DNA of 64,000 nucleotides. It comes from Deltaproteobacteria bacterium (GTDB lineage: Bacteria > UBA10199 > DSSB01 > JACPFA01). Shown here one piece after another: positions 9,380 through 17,600 of the stretch. A program made the position numbers and the translations under genes. The notes beneath the pieces are model-generated. The model did no database searches. It saw only the letters and a list, made by a program, of their open reading frames with translations, and had not been told where the DNA came from. Within the stretch, counting starts at the first letter, position 1. Every line of letters begins with the position of its first letter. Where the stretch lies: contig JACPFA010000015.1 of assembly GCA_016183235.1 (NCBI GenBank), positions 20,805 to 84,804 of the forward strand, read 5' to 3'.

Positions 9380-10879
9380 TTACTTAAAATAGGCAGGTGC
9401 CGGGACAAATTTGTCTAAGGTGACGAACTGAAATCCTCTTTTTTTGATTTCATGAATCAAAATAGGCAGGGCCTGTAAGGTATTTTGTCGGTTGGGATCG
9501 AGTTCAAGGTTTAAACCGTCGTGTAAAACAATAATAGCACCCGCCGATAAGTCACCGATAAGGTCAGAAACAATCGCGTTAGAATCAACCTTGATTCGAT
9601 AGTCGCTTGTCATGTCATTCCACATAACAGGGATAAAACCGTGGTTTTTCAGTTGATATAACATCCAAGGCGTCCTAAACCCCCCTGGTGGCCTAAAGTA
9701 TTTGGGGCGAACCCCTAGTAAGCCAAATAAAATCTCGTTATTTTTTTTTGCATCCTCTAAAAATTGATTCCAACCTAAGGCCTTTAACCTTTGATGTTCA
9801 TAGGTATGATTGGCAATAAGATGCCCGTCGGCTAAAATTTGTTTAGCAATTTCAGGATGTCTTTCGGCATTGGCTCCAATTAGAAAAAAGGTAGCCTTGA
9901 TTTGATTTTCTTTTAAGATTTTTAATACTGCAGGAGTTGCAGATAGGCTTGGGCCATCATCGAAGGTTAAGGCAACGAGCCTTTGATCCGTGGGGCCTGA
10001 GTGAATAACTTTTCCAAATAAAAAATTGGTGGGGTGAAAGGCACCATAGAAAAAAAGCCCTATAACTAAGAGGGCAAAAGCTAAACGTTTATGCCATCGC
10101 AAGGGATTAAGCGGAATTATTTTTTCTTGATGTTGTTCAGATAAGTCATCCACACCCTTGGTAAAAGGTTCTTTAAAAAAGAACATCCAAATATAATTAA
10201 AGGTGTAGATGAGCATGGGCAGAACAATACCGTTTTGGTTGTAACGTCTGCCACTCGAAGAAACAATGGAATGTATTTGTTTGATTTTGCCAACCCTTTG
10301 GAGACGATCCGCAATATTTAAATCTTCCCCATAAAAAAGAATTGAAGTGTCAAACCCACCGACTTGATACACCGCCGCTTTTTTAACCGCAAAATTAGCG
10401 CCTCGAAAAGCGGATTGGCGTAAACAGGCTAGAAAAAGAAAAAGCAGGGGTTCTAAGATATGAAAGAAAATCCAAAAGAAACAACGATGCCGCCACTTTT
10501 TAATCCCAAAAAATCGGTAAAACCCAGAGATGCCTACAATTTTAGGATCTTCTTGAAATTTAATCGCAATATCTTTTAACCAATTAGAGGGAGCCAAAGA
10601 GTCAGCATCGATATAGGCAATGATTTCGCCCTGGCTTGCTTCTAGCCCAGCTTGACGGGCTGCACAGAGGCCACGTTTGGGCTCATGAACAACTTTAACT
10701 CCCAAATTAGCGGCTTTGACTTGAGTTTGATCGGTGGAGGCATTATCCACCACGATGATTTCATAAACACCTGGATAATCTTGGTTTTGAGTAGAGCGAA
10801 TGCAATTTTCAATATGGCGTTCTTCGTTAAAAGCAGGAATTACCACAGAAATAAAGGGCCATTGGAAATTCATTGCCAT
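9380..10879 (-). CDS. Glycosyltransferase family 2 fused to NodB-type polysaccharide deacetylase
   Basis: The 499-aa protein joins two enzymes. Residues about 8-250 are a GT-A glycosyltransferase: VVIPAFNEERHI, VVDNASTDQT, the YIDADS metal motif, RGANFAVKK and the acceptor-site EDLNIADRL. A hydrophobic segment (about 140-160) and a transmembrane helix (about 270-287) separate it from a C-terminal NodB deacetylase. That half has TFDDGPS (about 305-311), the HTYEH zinc-histidine motif, RPPGG and VLHDG. The order GT2-TM-deacetylase is unusual; NodB-GT2 proteins more often carry the deacetylase first. The pairing suggests addition of an N-acetylated sugar to a lipid or glycan followed by deacetylation at the membrane. 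The neighbouring spt and lipid exporter genes suggest a glycolipid, which is inference. Confidence 0.88.
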   Translation of the reverse strand: MAMNFQWPFISVVIPAFNEERHIENCIRSTQNQDYPGVYEIIVVDNASTDQTQVKAANLGVKVVHEPKRGLCAARQAGLEASQGEIIAYIDADSLAPSNWLKDIAIKFQEDPKIVGISGFYRFFGIKKWRHRCFFWIFFHILEPLLFLFLACLRQSAFRGANFAVKKAAVYQVGGFDTSILFYGEDLNIADRLQRVGKIKQIHSIVSSSGRRYNQNGIVLPMLIYTFNYIWMFFFKEPFTKGVDDLSEQHQEKIIPLNPLRWHKRLAFALLVIGLFFYGAFHPTNFLFGKVIHSGPTDQRLVALTFDDGPSLSATPAVLKILKENQIKATFFLIGANAERHPEIAKQILADGHLIANHTYEHQRLKALGWNQFLEDAKKNNEILFGLLGVRPKYFRPPGGFRTPWMLYQLKNHGFIPVMWNDMTSDYRIKVDSNAIVSDLIGDLSAGAIIVLHDGLNLELDPNRQNTLQALPILIHEIKKRGFQFVTLDKFVPAPAYFK

Positions 10880-10927
10880 GGGCGACTTGTATAGTTTATA
10901 GGAACAAAAGTCTATAATTAGGTAAGC

Positions 10928-13441
10928 ATGTACGCAAAATATATTAGGATTTTGATTGCTAGGCTCATTTTACGCCCCTGGACTGTTTTGGCTGTCCTCT
11001 TCTTTTTTACTCTCCTTTGTTTTTATTTCTCTGCAAAATTAAAAAGTCGGGGTGATTTAATGGCCCTGTTGCCCGACCATTTTGAGAGTGTCGTTAATTT
11101 AAAAAAAACCGACGAACATTTTGGTGGGATTAGCCATTTATTTGCGGTTATTTATGCTGAAGACGTGGTTGATGCACAAGCCTTTGTTGATACCATGAGC
11201 CAAGAGGTGGCCAAGTTGCCATCGGTGAGTTATGTCATTTCTAAAAAACCCGTAGAATATTTTAAAGATCGGATCCCACTTTATTTAGAATTAGAAGATC
11301 TTCGAGAAATTGAGCACCGGGTAACCCGGTCTTTGGTGAATTCTCGCAAAGGTGGATCCGTGGTGTTTTCTAATCTGCTCGATTTTACCGATCCCGAAGA
11401 TTCGGCAAGTCTTGATTTGTCAGACATTGAAGCAAAATACCGCCGCAAAGTAGAAAGATTGTTGGGAAAGAAACCGTCTGAATCTCCCGCTCAAGATTCA
11501 TCTGAAAAAACTTCAAAGTTGCTTGAAGACAAACCCAAGGTTAACCCCCAAAATGAAGGTTATTATTATAGCCCCGAAGATAAGCTCTTTGTCGTTTGGA
11601 TTAAATCCACCACTTCCTTTTTGAACTTAGATGCCAGTGAAAAATTAGTGAAAGAAGTGCAGCATACCATGGATGGTATCAATCATCAGCAGTTTGGGGA
11701 GCGGATTAAATTTGATTTTACAGGGGACTACAAAACTTTACTTGATCAAAACAAATATCTCAAAAGCCAAGTGATCAAGGTATCGGTTATTGTCTTTTTA
11801 TTACTGACCTTGGTGTTAACCCTTTTCTATGGCGATTTGGCTTCTTCATTTTTGATTGGCATCCCTTTGGCGGCGGCTTGTTTGTGGGCCGGTGGGGCAA
11901 CGTATCTCCTCTTTGGTCATATTAATTTGGTCACCGGCTTTACGGGCGCCATCCTCCTGGGATTGGGGAGTGATTATGGAATATTTTTATTGAGTCGCTA
12001 CAAATTCGAACGTGCTTCAGGGAAATCCATCCAAAAAGCTTTAGAAACAACTTTCGCCTTAACGGGGCGGGCAACCTTAAGTTCTTGCTTGATTAATTTA
12101 GCTGGTTTCTTGGCGTTGGTGGGTTCGGAGTTTCGTGGGTTTTTTGAATTTGGTGTGGTGGGTTTTATTGGCATGGCCTCTAGTTTTGTAGCGATGTTAG
12201 TGGTGATGCCTTGTCTTTTTATCATTGCTGAACGCTTTAATCTTATGAGTTGGGGTAAGATTAAATTAGGTAACATTAAATGGTTTGGTAACTTTAGTTG
12301 GTTGGCGAAGACCGTGCGTTTTCCAAAGACTTGTCTTTTGTTGGGGTTGGCCTTTCTTATTTACTCCGGCGTTGTGTTGCCCAAAATGTTAACCATTCAT
12401 TTTGATAGTGGTGATATTGAAAACCGCGAAATCACCAGTAGTAAATTAGAAGAAAAGGTTTTGAAGATTATCGATCAACCGTTGCGTCCACCGGTGGTGT
12501 TAGCAGCTAGCCTTGAGCAAGAACAACTTATTGTAAGCACTTTGAAAAAGAAGATGAAAGAAACCAAAGAAAGCCATCTGCTCAACGATATTATTTCTTT
12601 AGATAAATTTGTCCCTGAACAGCAGGCTGAAAAAAAGGTCGTGGTTGCTTCTACCGCTAAAAAATTTAAACAGTTAAAAATTCCCATGCGGGATCAAGAC
12701 CGCGATTTTTTAACTAATCTAGAAAAGATTCAAGACATTCCTCTTATCACTCGAGAAAATTTGCCCAATTCGGTTCGAAAGTTTTTTCTTCCTATTAAAG
12801 AAGGGCTGGGGGTTTATTCAGCAATTTATCTTTTCCCTGGCGTTGGGTTGGGTAATGAGCGGGGTTTGAAGGAATTTACTCGTGCTTTGGGTGGGATCGA
12901 ACTCGAAAATAAAACCCAAATTTCCGCCAGTGGGGATAGCTTTATTGCCTCCGATATTTTGTTTTTAGTTGAAAAAGAGGGGCCCCGGGCCATGGTGCTT
13001 ATTTTCATTCTTTTGGCTTTTGTATTGGTTTTAGATTTCAATTCATTGCGAGGCATTGTGCTGGTGTTTTTCCCCATGATTGCGGTGTTACCGCTCTTGG
13101 CTGGGCTCATGAAATTGGTAGGTTTGAATTTAAATATTTTAAATGTTTGTATGATCCCCATTATTTTTGCCACGGGCGTCGATAGCTTTATCCATTATTT
13201 TCACCATTACGAAGAAGGTGCCAGATCAATGGAAGAAGTTTCTAATTCTATTTTACCCCCTATCTTCATGGCCAATTTTACTTCGCTGCTAGGTTTTGGT
13301 GGGTTTGCCTTAGCCAGTCATTCTTCACTGCAATCGGTGGGATGGTTGGCAATCCTCGGTATCACCATGATTTTTGTGGTGGTAAGCTTAATTTTCCCCG
13401 CCTGGATCAAGCTCGTTGATGGTGGTCGGCATGGCCATTAG
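10928..13441 (+). CDS. MMPL/RND-family lipid exporter (HpnN-like)
   Basis: The 837-aa protein has the twofold RND topology. One N-terminal helix (about 15-35) precedes a large periplasmic domain, a five-helix cluster (about 283-440) and another helix (about 463-483). A second periplasmic domain and a C-terminal helix cluster (about 690-830) follow. GLGSDYGIFLLSRY in the first half and GVDSFIHYFHHYEEG in the second are the paired MMPL signature segments. This type resembles the hopanoid transporter HpnN and other lipid exporters. It is divergent from the GT2/NodB gene (48-bp gap) and overlaps the PAP2 gene downstream, so it probably exports a lipid made or decorated by neighbouring products. 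Confidence 0.88.
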   Translation: MYAKYIRILIARLILRPWTVLAVLFFFTLLCFYFSAKLKSRGDLMALLPDHFESVVNLKKTDEHFGGISHLFAVIYAEDVVDAQAFVDTMSQEVAKLPSVSYVISKKPVEYFKDRIPLYLELEDLREIEHRVTRSLVNSRKGGSVVFSNLLDFTDPEDSASLDLSDIEAKYRRKVERLLGKKPSESPAQDSSEKTSKLLEDKPKVNPQNEGYYYSPEDKLFVVWIKSTTSFLNLDASEKLVKEVQHTMDGINHQQFGERIKFDFTGDYKTLLDQNKYLKSQVIKVSVIVFLLLTLVLTLFYGDLASSFLIGIPLAAACLWAGGATYLLFGHINLVTGFTGAILLGLGSDYGIFLLSRYKFERASGKSIQKALETTFALTGRATLSSCLINLAGFLALVGSEFRGFFEFGVVGFIGMASSFVAMLVVMPCLFIIAERFNLMSWGKIKLGNIKWFGNFSWLAKTVRFPKTCLLLGLAFLIYSGVVLPKMLTIHFDSGDIENREITSSKLEEKVLKIIDQPLRPPVVLAASLEQEQLIVSTLKKKMKETKESHLLNDIISLDKFVPEQQAEKKVVVASTAKKFKQLKIPMRDQDRDFLTNLEKIQDIPLITRENLPNSVRKFFLPIKEGLGVYSAIYLFPGVGLGNERGLKEFTRALGGIELENKTQISASGDSFIASDILFLVEKEGPRAMVLIFILLAFVLVLDFNSLRGIVLVFFPMIAVLPLLAGLMKLVGLNLNILNVCMIPIIFATGVDSFIHYFHHYEEGARSMEEVSNSILPPIFMANFTSLLGFGGFALASHSSLQSVGWLAILGITMIFVVVSLIFPAWIKLVDGGRHGH

Positions 13442-14354
13442 TTTTCGGCCAGGGTGGGCCTTAAGTGTAAGCCTGCTTTATTTGGTAGCCCTTTATTTTA
13501 TTGCAGGCATTCATTGGGTCAATCTCTTGTTTGTAGGGGCCGTTTTATTGCTCTATTTTCTTCATGCCCAAACCAGGCTTTTTTTATTGTTGGGGTTTCC
13601 TTACGTTATCCATTCTATTCTTTATGATTCGGTCCGGTTTTTCCCAAAAAATTGGTTTGGGCCGCTTCATATTCAAGATGTTTATAACTGGGACTTAAAT
13701 TGGTTTGGTGTCACTTGGGCTGGTAAAAAAATATTGCTCTGCGATTTTTTAAATCTTTGGGCTGGGCCCGTGTTCGATACCTTAGCGGGAATGGTGTATT
13801 TTTTTCATGAACCTGGCTTATTGATTTTGTGCCTCATTTTTTTCTTTTGCAAACGTTATGATCTTTTTCATCGGGTGGGAGTTTGTTTTCTTTTGATGAA
13901 TCTCATGGCGATACTAACCCATGTCTTTTTTCCCGTGGCGCCCCCTTGGTATGTGGATCAGCATGGTTTTAACCTACCGGCCATGCAGGTTTTAGGCGAT
14001 GCAGCGGGCTTAAGCCGATTTGATACCTTGTTAGGGCTCAAATTTTATCAAGATCTTTATAAGTATAACCCGATTGTATTTGGGGCCATCCCTTCCATGC
14101 ATGCCGGGGTAACTCTGTTGACCGTTATTTTTGCCTATCGTTATAAACGCATTTGGTTGTGGCCTAGTTTGGTGTATTTTTTAATCATGATTTGGGCCGC
14201 GGTTTACTTAAGGCATCATTATGTGGTCGATATCTTGATTGGCATGATTTATTGCGGGGTGGCTGTATGGATAGGGGAAAGGCTGGCCAGGCGGCCGTGG
14301 CGAGCCATGGCACTGCTCAATGCGGGTGAGCCATTCTATCAATTACATCGCTAA
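13419..14354 (+). CDS. PAP2-superfamily membrane transferase, Aur1/inositol-phosphorylceramide-synthase-like
   Basis: The protein (about 311 aa) is polytopic and carries the PAP2 catalytic triad motifs: PVAPPWYVD (about 174-182), FGAIPSMHAG (about 223-232) and YLRHHYVVDILIG (about 266-278). The S-x-H and H-x-x-x-D arrangement matches the PAP2_3/Aur1 branch, which transfers phospho-headgroups onto ceramide or related lipids. The start is ambiguous: TTG 13416, ATG 13419 or ATG 13431, all overlapping the end of the MMPL gene. ATG 13419 was taken. Overlap with the exporter and proximity to spt make a sphingolipid headgroup role plausible. A generic lipid phosphatase is the alternative. Confidence 0.82.
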   Translation: MVVGMAISFRPGWALSVSLLYLVALYFIAGIHWVNLLFVGAVLLLYFLHAQTRLFLLLGFPYVIHSILYDSVRFFPKNWFGPLHIQDVYNWDLNWFGVTWAGKKILLCDFLNLWAGPVFDTLAGMVYFFHEPGLLILCLIFFFCKRYDLFHRVGVCFLLMNLMAILTHVFFPVAPPWYVDQHGFNLPAMQVLGDAAGLSRFDTLLGLKFYQDLYKYNPIVFGAIPSMHAGVTLLTVIFAYRYKRIWLWPSLVYFLIMIWAAVYLRHHYVVDILIGMIYCGVAVWIGERLARRPWRAMALLNAGEPFYQLHR

Positions 14355-14611
14355 CATATGTCATTGCGAGCGAGCACCGTTTGCGAGCGTGGCAATCCTC
14401 CATTTTATTCTTCAATTCATCTGTAAATCGAGTCACGTCTTTTCGAATCCGGCAGAGGTTCCCTCAACCCCGAGCAAAGGGGTTTCGGGTAACCTCTTCC
14501 CGCTTCGAAAAGACTTCCTTTTCCTTTAATTGCTAATTGCTTTCACTTGCTATTTGATGTGCCCTTCGCTAAATCGTTATTAAACGTACAATATAGTGTA
14601 TCAAGAATATC
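14355..14611. repeat. Intergenic repeats: partial GTCATTGCGAG unit and 78-bp hairpin
   Basis: A half-unit GTCATTGCGAGCGAGCACCG...GGCAATCCTCC lies at 14360-14400. A hairpin at 14437-14514 has arms GTCTTTTCGAA and TTCGAAAAGAC and a paired inner section (AGAGGTT with AACCTCT; CCCC with GGGG). The hairpin could end transcription of the MMPL-PAP2 unit but lacks a clear U-tract. Positions 14515-14611 are AT-rich with no recognised gene. Confidence 0.65.
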
Positions 14612-17600
14612 ATGGGGGGAGAATGCCAGGGTAGAGAGTTGGCTTCTCTTTGTTCCATACAGGGTGCTTCTTTTCCTGTTTCCTCTCCTCACTGCGAGGA
14701 TAGCTCGGGTTTCACTGCTCATCAGCAAGCCGAAATTGTTTTGCAGGTTCTTTTTGCTTTCATGAAACAAGATGAGGCGATGAGGGAATCGGTTAGCCCT
14801 TTATTATTCAAGATAAAAAAGTTTGTTGATCAGGGCGCGAGTCTTTTAAGTGCTTACCAGTTTCTTAACCCTGACGAAAAAATTCAGTTCATCGCGAGTT
14901 TAGAATATCCTCGTTATTTAGCTAAGCTGCTGGCCTTCAGCCTTCCCACGGATCCTGAGATTTTTTATGATCATGTACAGGCTCTGGGTTATGAATTAAA
15001 ACAGATGAAAGACGGGGAGGCCCTAGCCGCCCATGTCTTTAGCGTATTGGTCGAATCACAGGGGCATGGGCTTACGCCTCGTGGCGCAAAAAGATTATTG
15101 GCCGAAGCTAAAAGACAGCGCCAAATCATCATGGGGCAGGGCCCGTGGTTAGAGCGAGCAGTTTATCGCGGGTCAAAATTGGCCGATGAAGTAGTTGATT
15201 TTAAAATGTTGCTACCCCTCTATGGTAGCACGCATTTTTTTCGTTTTACTTATGCAGGCTTATTGGGGCGTTTGATTGGCCGAGGTGCTCCCACGCTGTT
15301 ATCGGTTGGAAAAATTCCGCAAGTGTTGGCAGCTGCAGGAGCTACTTCTTTAGAAGTTCCCTTTTTTGTAGCCAGCAATCGATGGTTAAGTTCAAGCCTA
15401 GGAGAACCTGTACGTGCCTCATGGTCAGATCAATTACAATCCGCGGCCATCTTTTTACCCCTCTTTAAAATTCCCGGATGGTTGGCAGGCCGCACGATGG
15501 GGGTGGTTCATGGCATCAAAGGTTTGGGTGGCGAAGCAACTCGGTTTTTACCTTGGGTGCCAGTTACCAAGGCGGGCCTACCCCAGCTTTATTTGGGTGG
15601 TACCATGATGGCCAATCATTATTTTATAGGCAGGTTGGGTTTTGAGCCACCCAAAAACACTTCGAATCTTGCCGTTGATGCAGTGGCCGATGTGGTAAGT
15701 TTAGGTGTGGGGTTGTATAATGTGCGTCGTGTGATCGGTGGCCCCATTGAACCTTTAAGTGCAGGGTGGGACTATAAGGCCCGTGTTTTCAAACGCTATG
15801 CCGATTTACAGGGAAAATATTTTGGTCTGTGGGCTAAGCTAAAAGGTAAGGGAGGTTCGTGGTGGAATGGGGGAGGTTGGGCGCCGGCCAATGTAGGTGC
15901 AGGAGTTCGTATGCCCGAGATTCAAAGAATTGATCCAGTTGGCAACCCTGTAATGATGATGCAAGGGGTAGGCTTGGCTGGGCCAGCTTGGCGTGCAGAT
16001 ATGAGCCCGCAAGATCGCAGGATAGCCTTAGGGGTTCATCTCTACCAACTTTCTCGCGATCATCAAGTCCCGCGTGTCGTGCGCCGTCAAGACCAAATCA
16101 CAAACATCCTGGCCAAGCCTGGTAATGGCGATGTGCTTGCCAAGGTCATGCAATTTACCGATGTGTTGCCCGACACTTTATCCGATCGTGAAGTGGTTGA
16201 AAAATTTGCTGAATATTTCCCCTTTGATTTTCGTTTTCCGCGAGAGTTTATTGCTGGAGCCGTGGTGGCGCGAGTCATCCGTCATCTGCCTTTTCTACAC
16301 GGGCCCTTTGCCCGAGCCATTCGAAGTAACATCGAAACCATGGGGCATCGCTATATCATGGCCGAAAAACCAAGCGAGGTAGGCCCCAAGGTGCTTGAAA
16401 TGATGCTCCGCGGTCAGTTTGTGATCGTGGATATTTTGGGTGAGAATGTGGTGCGAGTGGGGGAAGAACAAATTTATCTCAGCAGTTACGATCAAGTGCT
16501 CGATTCATTGCAAGCCAACGCTTCGGAAATTAAAGTACGAGCCGAAGCCAATCGAGTTCGCATCCGCAGCATCAATGCTGGCCGGCCGTTGCAGATCCGT
16601 CTTTTTAAAGAACAAGATTTGATGGACGTGCAACTCAGCGTTAAAATCTCTTCTTTCTATTCCCAGTTTAATCCCTTTGATCCTCAAGGAACCGTTGATT
16701 ATGTCGTTAATCGCCTCATTCCACTCATCGACAAAATTCGCCGGGTCGAACGCACAACGGGTTTACGTATCGGGATCACCTTTGATGCCGAGCATTATGC
16801 CGTGCGCGACACGACCAACGCCATTTTTAAAACCCTGTTTGATCGCCCCGAATATCGCGACATGAGTCGTGTCGGTATTGTGGTGCAAGCCTACACCAAA
16901 GATTCTCGCAAAGTTTTAACCGACCTCGAGGCTTATAGTGAAGGGCGGAAAGTAGCTGGTGGTGCGCCTTCGATCCTGATTCGTTTGGTCAAAGGTGCCA
17001 ACCTTGATGTTGAGCGGCTAACCAGCGCATGGTTTGGTTTTGCCGATCCCATCTTCGATGGTAAATGGAAAAGTGATGTGAGTTACAACGAAGGGGTGGA
17101 TTATCTTTTAGGAACGGCCAAACATCTGCGAGCTGCCTTTGGCAGTCATAATTTGCAATCTTTGGCGAGGGCTTTGGATCTTGCGAGTACTCGCAACGTT
17201 CCCATTGAAGTGCAAATGCTCTACGGCATGGCCGATCGTTATTTGCATGCCATGGTACAGCTAGGGGTGCCGGTTGCCGTTTATAGCCCGGTGGGCGACA
17301 TGATGCGCGGGATGGCTTATTTGGCAAGGCGCATGTTGGAAAATTCTAGCCAAGATTCTTTCTTGCGCCAAACTACAGGAGTGTTGAGGCTTGATGACCT
17401 GAAACGCTTGTTGCAAGATCCCTTGGCAGGGCATGAAACAGAATGGCAAGCTGAACCCAAGCTTGTAGAAGAATTGCCACCAGCTAAAGTAACTAATTTA
17501 GATCATTCCTTTCAGAATGAACCCGTGGTTAATTTTGTCTTTCCACATAACCGAGAAGTCGTACTTCGCCAGTTAGCGGCTTCACGGTTGGCGTCAGCAC

